Source of the DNA: Castellaniella sp.
Lineage (GTDB): Bacteria; Pseudomonadota; Gammaproteobacteria; Burkholderiales; Burkholderiaceae_B
NCBI RefSeq assembly: GCF_004321985.1
Contig: NZ_SCQN01000014.1
Coordinates: 154,658-218,657 of the forward strand
DNA length: 64,000 nt
Reading direction: 5' to 3'
Under the pieces are notes generated by a model, which worked only from the letters and a program-made list of their open reading frames with translations, searched no databases and had not been told where the DNA came from. Each line of letters starts with the position of its first letter. Position 1 is the stretch's first letter. This document shows positions 22,936 to 32,576 of the stretch, piece by piece. The translations under genes and the position numbers were made by a program.

Positions 22936-24195
22936 TTGAGCGCGATTACGTCCATCATCGAGAAAAAACTCGGGTCATTGGCCATGCCGGTATCGCTAGA
23001 GATGCCGGACGGAGAAAAGATCGGCGCAGCCGACCCCACGATCCGCCTACGCATCAAGGACGCATCCGTCCTGACCCATTTCGCGGCTGGCCAGGTCGGG
23101 GTGTTGGGCGAAGACTACGTCGAAGGAAAGTTCGACTTCGAGGGTTCCATGCGTGACCTGATGCGCATGGCGGCCACCATCCTGCCGGGCTCCCCGATCG
23201 ATGCCTCGCAGCTAGGTTGGCTGTCCGGTTTCGTGCGCCGCATGATCTCGGTCTGGCACCATTCCATGGAACGGGACGCGCGTCAGATCGAATTTCACTA
23301 CGACCTGTCCGATGACTTCTACGCTCTATGGCTGGATCCGCGCCGCGTGTATTCCTGTGCCTACTATAAAGAGGCCGACTACACGCTGGCCCAGGCTCAG
23401 AATGCCAAGCTGGATCATATCTGCCGCAAGCTGGCGCTGAAACCCGGTGAGCGGTTCCTGGACTGTGGCGGCGGCTGGGGCGGCCTCATGCTGTGGGCCG
23501 CCGAAAATTACGATGTGGACGTCACCGGCATCACCCTGTCGCACAATCAGCATGCGTATGTGAACGATCTGATCCAGAAAAAGGGGCTGTCCGGGCGCGT
23601 GCGCTTCGAATTGCTGGATTATCGCAAGCTGGATGAGACCAAGCCATTCGACAAAATTGCCTCGGTGGGGATGTTCGAACACGTGGGGCGTGCCCAGCTG
23701 ACAGGATACTTCTCCAAACTGCGCCGCCTGGTCCGACCCGGCGGCCTGATCATGAATCACGGCATCACCGCCGGCGGCCTGAGCAACACTGAGCTGGGCA
23801 ACGGAATGGGGGATTTCATCGAAAAGTTCATCTTCCCGGGTGGCGAGCTGTCGCATGTCCATTACGTCATGCAGACCATCGCCGAAGCGGGCCTGGAAGC
23901 GGTCGACGTGGAGAACATCCGTCCCCACTATGCCCGCACGCTCTGGGCCTGGAGCGATGCCCTGGAGCAGCATCTGGGTGAGGCTCGTACGCTGCTCAAT
24001 ACGCCTTCGGCCGAGCGCTCGCTACGCGCCTATCGCATGTATCTGGCCGGGTGCGCGATGGGGTTCGAGCACGGTTGGGTCGCTCTGCATCAGATCCTCG
24101 CGCAGCATGTCCCGACTGGCCGCTCCGATGAACTCGATTACCCTCGGGATCTCGCCTATCCCTGGCGCCGTGACTACATTTATGTAGACCGTTGA
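22936..24195 (+). CDS. Cyclopropane-fatty-acyl-phospholipid synthase family
   Basis: This cytoplasmic, membrane-associated enzyme adds a SAM-derived methylene to unsaturated acyl chains of phospholipids. The 419-residue protein has the N-terminal lipid-binding part, the family motif EFHYDLSDDFYALWLDPRRVYSCAYY, the SAM loop FLDCGGGWGGLMLWAA, and the GMFEHVGRAQLTGYF segment. I kept the TTG start (TTGAGCGCG) because GAGGGAGG lies 8 bases before it; no ATG is near. A methyltransferase of the same fold acting on another lipid is possible. Confidence 0.9.
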   Translation: MSAITSIIEKKLGSLAMPVSLEMPDGEKIGAADPTIRLRIKDASVLTHFAAGQVGVLGEDYVEGKFDFEGSMRDLMRMAATILPGSPIDASQLGWLSGFVRRMISVWHHSMERDARQIEFHYDLSDDFYALWLDPRRVYSCAYYKEADYTLAQAQNAKLDHICRKLALKPGERFLDCGGGWGGLMLWAAENYDVDVTGITLSHNQHAYVNDLIQKKGLSGRVRFELLDYRKLDETKPFDKIASVGMFEHVGRAQLTGYFSKLRRLVRPGGLIMNHGITAGGLSNTELGNGMGDFIEKFIFPGGELSHVHYVMQTIAEAGLEAVDVENIRPHYARTLWAWSDALEQHLGEARTLLNTPSAERSLRAYRMYLAGCAMGFEHGWVALHQILAQHVPTGRSDELDYPRDLAYPWRRDYIYVDR

Positions 24196-24210
24196 ATCCG
24201 TCACGCGTCC

Positions 24211-24245
24211 CCCGTTTTCCGGTCCGTTCAGGCCCGGAAAACGGG
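24211..24245 (+). terminator. Hairpin after the cfa homologue
   Basis: CCCGTTTTCCGG (24211-24222) and CCGGAAAACGGG (24234-24245) form a 12-bp stem starting 15 bases after the stop codon. Only a weak T-rich tail follows (ATCTTGGTTT), so termination may be partial. Confidence 0.6.
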
Positions 24246-24474
24246 ATCTTGGTTTATTTTCTGTTATCCTGAATTAAAGTAACGCTTCTGCTGTAGTACT
24301 GGATTTCAATTCTGGCGGTGCCGTCTCCGGTCCCGCCTGTCCATCCGGCGCCATGTGGCGCCAGTAGTGCCGGTATGTATTGGCGGTCTCCCCGGCCGTC
24401 TTCCGCACACCCTCCCCTAAGCTATGGCGTTGGACGCTTGCGTCCTGCGTCTCCGTAACCCAAAGGAGGCTTCA

Positions 24475-25524
24475 ATGTCTGTTCCTTGTTCCCTGCCGCC
24501 ACGCGCGGCTCTTCCCTGGTCCCGTGCTTTTCTGGGGCTGGCGCTGTCCGCATCGCTGAGCGTGCTGTCCTTGGCGCCGGTTACGGCGCAGGCCGCCGGC
24601 ACACCCGAATGCGAGCTGCATCGCCCCATGCGCTTTGGCGGCATGAACTGGGAATCCAACCTCATGCTGGTCGAAATCGAGCGTTTCATCGTCAAGCATG
24701 GCTATGGTTGCGATACCGAGGTTCTGCCGACCGATACGCTGCTGGCCCTGGCTTCGCTGGAGCGCGGCGATCTGGACATCAACAGCGAGCTCTGGCTGAA
24801 CAGCACGCTGGAGCCCTGGGACAAGGCGAAGGCTACCGGCAAGGTCAAGCGCATTGGCGATCTCTTCAACGGCCAGGAAGCTTGGTACATCCCGAAGTAC
24901 ACGGCCGAGCGCCTGCCGGGCCTGAAAAAGGCGTCGGATCTGCCCAAGTACTGGAAGGAGTTCAAGGACCCCGAGGAACCGACCAAGGGCCGTTTCTACA
25001 CTTGCCCGGCCGGTTGGGCGTGCGAAATCATCAACGGCAATCTCTATAAGGCCCTCGGCCTGGAGAAGACCTATACGCTGTTTTCTCCAGGTACCGGTGC
25101 CACCCAGAAGGCGGCTTTGATGTCGGCCTATCAGCGCAAGCAGAACATTGTGTTTTATTATTGGTCGCCGACCCCGTTGGTCGGGGCGCTCGATCTGGTG
25201 AAGCTCAAGCTGCCCCCCTATGATCCAGCCAAGCAGAAATGCCTGACCGACGCCGACTGCGCTGATCCGCAGGCCACCGACTTTCCGGACAACCCCGTCT
25301 TCACGGCTGTGAACACCAAGTTCGCCGAACAGGCGCCGACGCTCATCGCCTTCCTGTCCAAAGTCAAGATTCCGCTGGCGGTCGAGAACGAAGCCATGGC
25401 CTACATGGAGAAGAACGAGGCGGAACCCAAGGATGCGGCGCTCTGGTTCCTGAAGAACAAGCAGGATGTCTGGGCCCAGTGGCTGCCCGCCGACGTGACG
25501 GGGCGGGTCAAGGCGGCACTCTGA
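24475..25524 (+). CDS. proX: Glycine betaine/proline ABC transporter, binding protein
   Basis: A 349-residue periplasmic binding protein of the ProX/OpuAC group. It has a signal peptide (about residues 1-39, ending VTAQAA before GTPECELHR), then the family start RPMRFGGMNWESNLMLVEIERFI and the DLDINSELWLNS and YYWSPTPLVGALDLVKLKLPPYD blocks that contain ligand-facing aromatics. AAAGGAGG precedes the ATG. Cys pairs (CPAGWACE, CLTDADCADP) suggest disulfides in the periplasm. First gene of an X-W-V operon for osmoprotectant uptake. Confidence 0.93.
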   Translation: MSVPCSLPPRAALPWSRAFLGLALSASLSVLSLAPVTAQAAGTPECELHRPMRFGGMNWESNLMLVEIERFIVKHGYGCDTEVLPTDTLLALASLERGDLDINSELWLNSTLEPWDKAKATGKVKRIGDLFNGQEAWYIPKYTAERLPGLKKASDLPKYWKEFKDPEEPTKGRFYTCPAGWACEIINGNLYKALGLEKTYTLFSPGTGATQKAALMSAYQRKQNIVFYYWSPTPLVGALDLVKLKLPPYDPAKQKCLTDADCADPQATDFPDNPVFTAVNTKFAEQAPTLIAFLSKVKIPLAVENEAMAYMEKNEAEPKDAALWFLKNKQDVWAQWLPADVTGRVKAAL

Positions 25525-25534
25525 GGGGGCTGCC

Positions 25535-26389
25535 ATGTTTCCTGAACTGATTTCGGCGCGGGAGCTGCAGCGGCCCATTGACGTTTTCGTCAATGGGCTG
25601 GTGAACCAGTATTCCGACGTCCTTCGCGCGCTGACCCAACCTCTGCTGGATCTGCTGATCTGGTCTGACAATCTGCTGCGGCATTCACCCTGGTGGGCCA
25701 TCATTGCCGTGATCATGGGTGTGGCCTGGCTGGCCAGCCGCAAATGGCGCTTCAGCCTGGCCATGGGCGGCCTGCTGGCGCTCCTGGGGGCCATCGGCCT
25801 CTGGGAGCCGTCCATGCAGACGCTGTCCCTGATGCTGGTGGCGGTGGCGATTTCCGTCATGCTGGGGATCCCCGTGGGCATCGCCATGGCGAGTTTCCGC
25901 TGGGTGCGTGCCGTGATGTTGCCGATCCTGGACGTGATGCAGACCATGCCCAGCTTCGTCTACCTGATCCCGGTGGTGATGCTGTTCAACCTGGGCAAGC
26001 TGGCGGCGCTGTTTGCCACCGTCGTCTATGCCGTGCCGCCGGTCATCCGCCTCACCGATCTGGGCATCCGGCTGGTGGACGCAGAGGTGCTGGAGGCTTC
26101 GCGCGCGTTTGGCGCGAGCCGCACCCGCCAGTTGTTCGGCGTCCAGCTGCCGCTGGCGCTGCCCAACATCATGGCCGGCATCAACCAGACCACCATGATG
26201 GCGCTGGCCATGGTGGTGATCGCCTCCATGATCGGCGTGCGCGGGCTGGGCTACGAGGTGCTCCAGGGCATCAACCGCTTGCAGGTGGGCCGTGGGCTGC
26301 TGGCCGGCCTGGGCATCGTGATCCTGGCCATCATCTTTGACCGGATCACGCAGCAGTTCGGCCGTCGCCACCAGAAGCGGGGGAACTGA
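25535..26389 (+). CDS. proW: Glycine betaine/proline ABC transporter, permease
   Basis: A 284-residue inner-membrane permease of the ProW/OpuAB type with about six hydrophobic segments. The ABC-permease EAA loop is visible as EASRAFGASRTRQLFGVQLPLALPNIMAG. The N-terminal 55 residues are hydrophilic, as in ProW. It starts 10 bases after proX and is followed one base later by proV. Confidence 0.94.
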   Translation: MFPELISARELQRPIDVFVNGLVNQYSDVLRALTQPLLDLLIWSDNLLRHSPWWAIIAVIMGVAWLASRKWRFSLAMGGLLALLGAIGLWEPSMQTLSLMLVAVAISVMLGIPVGIAMASFRWVRAVMLPILDVMQTMPSFVYLIPVVMLFNLGKLAALFATVVYAVPPVIRLTDLGIRLVDAEVLEASRAFGASRTRQLFGVQLPLALPNIMAGINQTTMMALAMVVIASMIGVRGLGYEVLQGINRLQVGRGLLAGLGIVILAIIFDRITQQFGRRHQKRGN

Positions 26390-26390
26390 C

Positions 26391-27593
26391 ATGAACAAGA
26401 TCGAGGTCCACAACATCTACAAGATCTTCGGCCCGCATCCGGATCGCTGGATGGGCGCCGCGCGTGACGGGGTGTCCAAGGACGCCTTGCTCGAGCGCAG
26501 CGGCCACACGCTGGGGCTGCGCAACATCAGCCTGTCGATCGAGGCGGGTCACATCCACGTCATCATGGGCCTTTCCGGTTCCGGGAAGTCCACGCTGATC
26601 CGCCATTTCAACCGCCTGATCGAGCCCAGCGCCGGGCAGATCCTGGTGGATGGCGTGGACGTGATGGGGCTCAAGCCGCGTGAACTGGAAAAATTCCGTC
26701 AGCAGAAGATGAGCATGGTGTTCCAGCGCTTCGGGCTGCTGCCGCACCGGACGGTGCTGGACAACGTCGCCTATGGGCTCACGGTGCGCGGCGTGCGGCG
26801 GTCGGAGCGTGAGGCGCGGGCGCACCACTGGCTGGAACAGGTGGGACTGACCGGGTTTGAATCGCAGTACCCGTATCAGCTGTCAGGCGGGATGCAGCAG
26901 CGGGTGGGGCTGGCCCGGGCGCTGGCCACCGATGCGGAAATCCTGTTGATGGACGAGGCCTTTTCGGCGCTGGATCCCTTGATTCGTCACGAAATGCAGG
27001 ACCAGTTGCTGGCACTGCAGGCTCAGCTGAACCGGACCATCGTGTTCATCACGCATGATTTGGACGAAGCGCTGCGGCTGGGTAACCGGATCGCGATTCT
27101 GAAGGACGGCGAACTCGTCCAGGAGGGCACGCCCGAGGACATTCTGCTGTCACCGGCCAACGATTACATCGAGGCGTTCCTGCAGGACGTCAACCGGGGC
27201 AAGGTGCTCAACGCTTCCCATGCCCTGGTGGAACGGACGCTGACCCTGACCATGCGCACGCAGCCCGTGCATGCGCTGGAGCGCCTGGTGGCCCGGGGTT
27301 ACAGCTATGTGACCGTACTCGATGGCAAGCGGCTGGCGGGTGTGCTCATGCGCGCGGATGCGCAGCGTGCAGTCAGGGAGGGCGCGCGCGACATCTCGCG
27401 CCATCTGTCGGACATGGCCTCGGTGCCCGCATCGGCGGGCCTGGACGAAGTTCTGGCCCGGTTGTTGTGCAATCCGGAGCCCGTCGCCGTGACAGACGAC
27501 CAGGGTGATTTCATCGGCGTCCTGTCGCGCAGCAAGGTCGTGGAACTGGTCACACCCAGTGCAAGCGGCGAGCCGCCCCAGCAGGCTGCCTGA
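26391..27593 (+). CDS. proV: Glycine betaine/proline ABC transporter, ATPase with CBS domains
   Basis: The ATPase subunit, 400 residues. Walker A is GLSGSGKST (about residue 60), the signature is LSGGMQQRVGLARAL (about 164) and Walker B is ILLMDEAFSALDP (about 184). The last 110 residues form two CBS-like repeats, which in this family sense ionic strength. The start MNKIEVHNIYKIFG at 26391 is one base after the proW stop. Confidence 0.95.
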   Translation: MNKIEVHNIYKIFGPHPDRWMGAARDGVSKDALLERSGHTLGLRNISLSIEAGHIHVIMGLSGSGKSTLIRHFNRLIEPSAGQILVDGVDVMGLKPRELEKFRQQKMSMVFQRFGLLPHRTVLDNVAYGLTVRGVRRSEREARAHHWLEQVGLTGFESQYPYQLSGGMQQRVGLARALATDAEILLMDEAFSALDPLIRHEMQDQLLALQAQLNRTIVFITHDLDEALRLGNRIAILKDGELVQEGTPEDILLSPANDYIEAFLQDVNRGKVLNASHALVERTLTLTMRTQPVHALERLVARGYSYVTVLDGKRLAGVLMRADAQRAVREGARDISRHLSDMASVPASAGLDEVLARLLCNPEPVAVTDDQGDFIGVLSRSKVVELVTPSASGEPPQQAA

Positions 27594-27642
27594 GCGGCGG
27601 TCACGGGTCTTGCGGTGCGGGTCGTTGCAGTATGAAGTGACG

Positions 27643-29037
27643 TCAGGCTGCCTTGCGGGCGTATTGGCGCAGCACATGGCCGTACCAGCCAAACAGTGTC
27701 AGGGCGGTGAGCGCCAGCCCGGCCATGGCCATGAGCCACATGGATGCTGCGCCTACCGGTGCGCCTGGCATGAACCAGTGCGCAACCGGGGCCAGTGTCC
27801 CGGCTCCGGGCCCGTATCCCAGCCACCAGCCGCCCACCAGCCCCAGTCCCGTCAGCGACGTGATCTGCAGGATCAACGGAACCAGCGCGACCTTGTAGGC
27901 GCGCAGCACGTAGGAGCTTACGCAGTGCATGGCGTCGCAGAGATGGAACCAGGGGGCGATCTGCAGCAGCGCGAGCGCCAGGACCGCGACCTGGGTTTCG
28001 TCCGTATAGGCGGCCACGATGGAGCTCGATCCGACAACCAGTATGACGTCGGTGAGTACGGCCCCCGCGAACACAAGCAGGATGCCGTGGCGGCCGGTGC
28101 GCCGGGCCAGGCGCAGGTCGCCGGCGCCCACCGACTGCGCCGCCAGCGATGCGGTGGACAGGCTGAGCGACATGGGGAGCATGTAGCACAGTGCGATCAG
28201 GTTGCCCAGGATCTGCTGTGCGCCGCTGGCGTAGATCCCGTCGCGGGCCACCAGCAGGGCCATGAAGCTGAAGGCGCAGATCTCGATCAGATAGGAGCCT
28301 CCCATGGGCAGGCCCAGGCGCAGCAGTTCCTTCTGGTCGGCCAGGCGCGGTCGGACCAGCCGCAGCGACAGGGCCTGGAAAGCGGGCCGCCGGCGGATCA
28401 TCCACAGACCCGTCGCCAGCATGAACCAGTTGACCAGCAGTGTGGCAACCCCCGCGCCGATCGCACCCATGGCCGGAACGCCCCAGCCGCCAAAGATGAA
28501 CCACAGGTTGAAAACCAGCTTGAAGACGATGCTGGCCAGGTTGATCGCCATCACTTCGCGCGTCTGCGAGATGGCGGTGGCCATGGCGTAGATGGTGCGG
28601 AAGATCAGCGCGGCGGGCAGGGCGCCCGCCAGGGCCAGCAGATAGCCGGCGATGCGGTGCCGGACCTCCGGCTCCACATTGCCTGACAGCGACAGCCAGA
28701 TGTCGGGGAAGAGCAGGCTGGCGGCGCCCAGCACGGACAGTCCCAGGGCCAGCCAGACACCCTGACCCCATGCATGTCCGGCATCGGAGAAGCGCCGGGC
28801 GCCGAAGTGCTGTGCGATGATCGGGATCAGGGCATGTACCACGCCCATCAGACCGATGAAGACCGTGATGTAGATGGAGGCGCCCAGCGCCATCGCCTGC
28901 AGGTCGGCGGCGCTGGTGTGCCCGACCATGGCTGTGTCCAGCACGGCAAAGATGATGCCGGCCCAGGCGCTGACCAGGATGGGCCAGGATTGCTGCAGGA
29001 TGGTGCGCCAGGGCGTTGGAGTGGCGCGGGCAGTCAT
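27643..29037 (-). CDS. MATE family multidrug exporter (NorM-like)
   Basis: A 464-residue inner-membrane cation/drug antiporter with about 12 hydrophobic segments. It starts WRTILQQSWPILVSAWAGIIFAVLDTAMVGHTSAADLQAMALG, the conserved first helices of NorM/MATE proteins. Its ATG (29035-29037) overlaps the stop of the upstream glycosyltransferase gene as ATGA, so the two are translationally coupled. An extended upstream frame is a shadow of that gene. Confidence 0.88.
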   Translation of the reverse strand: MTARATPTPWRTILQQSWPILVSAWAGIIFAVLDTAMVGHTSAADLQAMALGASIYITVFIGLMGVVHALIPIIAQHFGARRFSDAGHAWGQGVWLALGLSVLGAASLLFPDIWLSLSGNVEPEVRHRIAGYLLALAGALPAALIFRTIYAMATAISQTREVMAINLASIVFKLVFNLWFIFGGWGVPAMGAIGAGVATLLVNWFMLATGLWMIRRRPAFQALSLRLVRPRLADQKELLRLGLPMGGSYLIEICAFSFMALLVARDGIYASGAQQILGNLIALCYMLPMSLSLSTASLAAQSVGAGDLRLARRTGRHGILLVFAGAVLTDVILVVGSSSIVAAYTDETQVAVLALALLQIAPWFHLCDAMHCVSSYVLRAYKVALVPLILQITSLTGLGLVGGWWLGYGPGAGTLAPVAHWFMPGAPVGAASMWLMAMAGLALTALTLFGWYGHVLRQYARKAA

Positions 29038-30803
29038 GAAGCCGGTTTCAGGCGCAGCAGCCGGAACATTTCGTGCCGATCGGGGCCGCGCCGGCCTTGC
29101 CAGAGTGCCGGGTGATTCGCGTAGTCCGCTGTGCCGGTCGCCAGACTGTGCGGGCTGACCTGCTGCAGCAGCAGCGTGCACCGGGAATCAAAGCTGAATG
29201 TGATGTCGTTGAATACCAGGAACGAGGCGCGCTGGCCGCTGCCCAGGTTCAGTGTCCGGACGCATTCTCCCGGTTGCCGGTACAAGACCAGCGCATGGGC
29301 CAGCGAGGCTGATACGTCGCGGTAGCTCCGGATGTAGTCCAGCACCGGCATCCACAGGGTTGCCAGCAGCAGCCAGGTGGTGATCAGGCCGCCCGCCGAC
29401 AGCGCCGTGCCGCGCCACAGGCCCTTGGGGTGGCTGTGCAGCCGCCAGTGCACCAGAACGATCCACGCCAGCGTGCCCAACCCGGCGATGAAGGTGGCTG
29501 GCCAGGCGACGTGGACATCGTAGCCGTATGTCTGGCGGCTGATGTTGTCGGCAATCTGGTGGGGCCATCCGGCCTGAAGGGCGATCCAGCCCAGCCAGAC
29601 GGTGGCGGCCGTCAGCGAGAAGCACATGACCGCGAACCAGTCCAGCGTGTTCACTACCCCGCGGCGCAGCGTCGGCAGCGCAAATGCAGCCAGCACTGCG
29701 CAGGGCACGGCCAGCGTGCTGTATTCGGGTTCAAAGGGGTCTGTATTGAACAGCAGGACCAGGGTTGCCGCGACCAGAAAGCCGAGAGGGATGCGGATGT
29801 GGGGTGCGCGGAACCAGCCGCGCCAGCGCCAGAGTGCGAGCAGGGCGAGCGGCCAGGTCGGCCAGAGGAACCAGGGTAGGTCACGGGCCACGTTGATCCA
29901 GGCGTGCAGGCGCGGCAGGCTGAAGGCGTGCTTGGTCCATTGCAGCCAGCTGGTGGTCCAGTAGGTGCCGAATTCCCGGGCCGGGATCCACCAGAGCAGG
30001 ATGACCGACGTGCAGATCAGGGCGCTGACGATCAGCCATTTGCGTTCGCCGGCGAGCAGTCCGCCTGGCAGGAAGATCACCGGGACGGCGAGCATGAGCG
30101 GCAGTGCGCCAACCCAGCCGCGCGCCAGAAAGGCGGCCCCCAGCGCCGCCCCCAGCGTGATGGCCCCCGAGACAGGGTGATCCAGCATGCGCGCGACGGC
30201 GTAGTAGGCCAGCGCCTGGCACGCGATCACGGCGGGGACCTCGGAGGTCTCGTGCATGCGCCAGATGATTCCGACCGTGGCGACGATCAGCAGCAGGGCG
30301 GCGTCGGCCAGCATTCGGCCGTAGTCGCGCCCGGCCGGTTCGCCGCCGAATGGCAGGGCCAGCGGCTGCGCCTCGGTGCGTCGGCCCAGCAAGTAGGTGC
30401 CGTACCAGATCGATGCGGTGAGAATGCAGAACCAAAGGATGTTGGGCAAGCGAGACGCGATGATGGCTGAGTCCAGGGGGCTGAAAAACAGCTCGAAGAA
30501 AGGTCTGAAGGTCTGGATGAAGATCGCGCCGACCCAGGTGACCAACGGGCCATCCTGCGCCTGCGCAAGGTGCCCGATCTGCGGCAGCAGCCAAGCGTGT
30601 TGCTGGCCGGACAGCGCCGTAAGCATGGTGGCCAGTCCGGTGACGTCGTCTGTTTTCCAGGGGTCGCGGTAGAACAGGCCGGCCAGGATATAGACCAGGC
30701 CCACCGCCGCCAGGAACAGGCGCGGCAGTTTGGCGGCCGCAGTCGCCGTCAGGCGGGCGGGTGTCGAGCGGATGACGTCAGGAGGCACCAGGAAACGTCC
30801 CAC
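29034..30803 (-). CDS. ArnT/PMT-type membrane glycosyltransferase
   Basis: A 589-residue polytopic inner-membrane protein of the GT-C fold, with about 12 membrane segments. The first periplasmic loop contains FYRDPWKTDDVTGLATM, with the acidic pair expected for the catalytic region of ArnT-like lipid-linked-sugar transferases, and the C-terminal 150 residues are a soluble periplasmic domain. It probably adds a sugar to lipid A or a related envelope glycan, but donor and acceptor cannot be read from sequence. It is coupled to the MATE gene. Confidence 0.8.
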   Translation of the reverse strand: MGRFLVPPDVIRSTPARLTATAAAKLPRLFLAAVGLVYILAGLFYRDPWKTDDVTGLATMLTALSGQQHAWLLPQIGHLAQAQDGPLVTWVGAIFIQTFRPFFELFFSPLDSAIIASRLPNILWFCILTASIWYGTYLLGRRTEAQPLALPFGGEPAGRDYGRMLADAALLLIVATVGIIWRMHETSEVPAVIACQALAYYAVARMLDHPVSGAITLGAALGAAFLARGWVGALPLMLAVPVIFLPGGLLAGERKWLIVSALICTSVILLWWIPAREFGTYWTTSWLQWTKHAFSLPRLHAWINVARDLPWFLWPTWPLALLALWRWRGWFRAPHIRIPLGFLVAATLVLLFNTDPFEPEYSTLAVPCAVLAAFALPTLRRGVVNTLDWFAVMCFSLTAATVWLGWIALQAGWPHQIADNISRQTYGYDVHVAWPATFIAGLGTLAWIVLVHWRLHSHPKGLWRGTALSAGGLITTWLLLATLWMPVLDYIRSYRDVSASLAHALVLYRQPGECVRTLNLGSGQRASFLVFNDITFSFDSRCTLLLQQVSPHSLATGTADYANHPALWQGRRGPDRHEMFRLLRLKPAS

Positions 30804-30836
30804 GAATCTCTAGGGGAAAACCCATATTAAATGAAA

Positions 30837-30860
30837 AGAGGCAGCCAGTAGGCTGCCTCT
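30837..30860 (-). terminator. Terminator of rpmE2
   Basis: AGAGGCAGCC and GGCTGCCTCT form a 10-bp stem around AGTA; the minus strand continues TTTCATTTAAT. It lies 50 bases after the rpmE2 stop and before the glycosyltransferase gene. Confidence 0.8.
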
Positions 30861-30910
30861 TGTGCGGAGGTCCGGGGCGGGGGTCCGCCACGGCTCCCTG
30901 GAGCGCCGTG

Positions 30911-31171
30911 TTATTTCTTTACGGTGCCGCTGGTGCGGGCAAAGCGCGCGCGGAACTTTTCGACACGGCCCGTCTCGACGATGCGGGTCTGGGCGCCGGT
31001 GTAGAACGGATGGGACTCGGACGTCACATCGCATTTGAAAAGCGGGTAGGATTTGCCGTCGATCTCGGTGGTCTCGCGCGAAGCGAGCGCTGACCGCGAG
31101 ATGAACTTGTGGCCAGTCTGCAGGTCCAGGAACACGACCTCGCGGTATTCGGGGTGGATGCCTTCTTTCAT
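30911..31171 (-). CDS. rpmE2: 50S ribosomal protein L31 type B
   Basis: An 86-residue ribosomal protein: MKEGIHPEYREVVFLDLQTGHKFISRS and FKCDVTSESHPFYTG are the L31 signatures. The zinc-binding Cys set of type A is missing (one Cys only), so this is the zinc-independent type B form. In many bacteria that form is induced by zinc starvation through Zur; I see no clear Zur box in the 200-base upstream gap. Confidence 0.95.
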   Translation of the reverse strand: MKEGIHPEYREVVFLDLQTGHKFISRSALASRETTEIDGKSYPLFKCDVTSESHPFYTGAQTRIVETGRVEKFRARFARTSGTVKK

Positions 31172-31370
31172 GGTGTATTCTCAACAATGGTTGGGGTCGC
31201 CAGTCAGATGGCCGCGCATGACGTACAAAATCGGCACCGAACCGGTGCCAAGCCGCCGCGCCGGTACTGCCGACGCCAAACGATGTGCCGATGGCCCTGA
31301 CTACGTATCCAAATGGAGCCGGCCATTTTAGGATGTCTGGCCGTGATGTGCAAACTGGCTGGGTGTGTCA

Positions 31371-32048
31371 TCAGATCTGCCCTCGCTCGGCCAGCGAGCT
31401 GACCTCGGTCGCGCCGACCACCAGATGATCCAGCAACCGGACGTCCACCAGCGCGAGGGCCTGTTTGAGCTGATGTGTGAGACTGACATCGGCTGGGCTG
31501 GGCTCCGCCAGCCCAGAGGGGTGGTTGTGCGCCAGGATCAGGGCCGCCGCGTGGTGGGCCAGGGCTGCCTTGACGACTTCACGTGGGTAGATCGAGGCCT
31601 GCGACAGCGTGCCGCGCGCGATTTCCACGCAGTCAATGAGCTGGAGCTGGGTGTCTAGGAAAAGGGCAATACAGTGTTCCACCCGCAGGTGCGCCAGCCG
31701 CATGGCGCAGAATTCCTTGACCCGTTCGGGTTGGTTCAGGATGCGGGTCTGGCGCAGGGGTTCTTCGAGCGATCGGCGGCCGAGTTCCTGGACCGCCAGC
31801 AGTTCACAGGTCTTGGCGGCGCCCAGGCCCGGGAATGCAAGCAGGGTCACGGATTCGGCAGCCAGCAGCGGCCGCAGTCCGCCAAAGTGCGCAATCAGTT
31901 CGCGGCCCATGGTGACCGCATCGCGCCCGCGCGTGCCCGTGCGCAGCAGGATCGCGAGCAGTTCGGCCGAAGTCAGGACGTGGGCGCCGTGCCTCAGCAG
32001 GCGCTCGCGCGGACGTTCGTCGCAGGGGGATACCGTGTCTTGTGGCAT
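31371..32048 (-). CDS. radC: RadC family protein (JAB/MPN domain)
   Basis: A 225-residue protein with an N-terminal helix-hairpin-helix-like region (RERLLRHGAHVLTSAELLAILLRTG) and a C-terminal JAMM motif (LAHNHPSGLAEPSPAD) that holds a metal in MPN+ proteases. Despite the name, a role in DNA repair is not established. The start MPQDT at 32048 is preferred; a Met seven codons upstream is possible. It is divergent from the FKBP gene. Confidence 0.92.
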   Translation of the reverse strand: MPQDTVSPCDERPRERLLRHGAHVLTSAELLAILLRTGTRGRDAVTMGRELIAHFGGLRPLLAAESVTLLAFPGLGAAKTCELLAVQELGRRSLEEPLRQTRILNQPERVKEFCAMRLAHLRVEHCIALFLDTQLQLIDCVEIARGTLSQASIYPREVVKAALAHHAAALILAHNHPSGLAEPSPADVSLTHQLKQALALVDVRLLDHLVVGATEVSSLAERGQI

Positions 32049-32099
32049 GATAGGCCCTAAAATTGGCATGTCTGACCAGAACCGCTACGGTGACACACT

Positions 32100-32576
32100 T
32101 TGACTTCCGCGAACGATGTGGTGAACGCTTTTGTCCACCCTGACTCCTACGTAACGCTGCACTATCGCATCGAGCCTCTGACGGGTGCCGCCGCCGGCAC
32201 GGCCTTCGTCGATACCTTTCTGGATCGCCCGGCCACCCTGCAGATGGGGGTGGGGCAGTGGGCGCCCGGCATTGAGGCGCTCTTGCTGGATCGCCCGGAA
32301 GGCGACCACTTCACGGTGGATCTCCCGGCGGCTCAGGCCTACGGCGACCGCAATCCAGAACTGCTGCGCTGGATCTCGCGGGCCGAAATGATCCAGAATG
32401 CGCCACCGGGTACCGAGTTCGAGACGGGCGACATGGTCGAATTCGTGGCGCCCAACGGCGGCCGCTATTCCGGTGTCCTCAAGACGCTGCAGGACGACTC
32501 GGCGCTCTTCGATTTCAACCATCCGCTGGCGGGCATCGACCTGCAGGTGGAGATCCAGATTCTGGGGGTCCTGTGA
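32100..32576 (+). CDS. FKBP-type peptidyl-prolyl isomerase (SlpA/FkpB-like)
   Basis: A 158-residue cytoplasmic isomerase with the SlpA pattern: [30 protein letters not shown], then an insert-in-flap domain and the end [22 protein letters not shown]. The frame begins at TTG (32100); a GTG at 32121 is an alternative start. Its stop overlaps the ispH GTG/ATG start region (4 bases), the typical fkpB-ispH arrangement. Confidence 0.9.
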   Translation: MTSANDVVNAFVHPDSYVTLHYRIEPLTGAAAGTAFVDTFLDRPATLQMGVGQWAPGIEALLLDRPEGDHFTVDLPAAQAYGDRNPELLRWISRAEMIQNAPPGTEFETGDMVEFVAPNGGRYSGVLKTLQDDSALFDFNHPLAGIDLQVEIQILGVL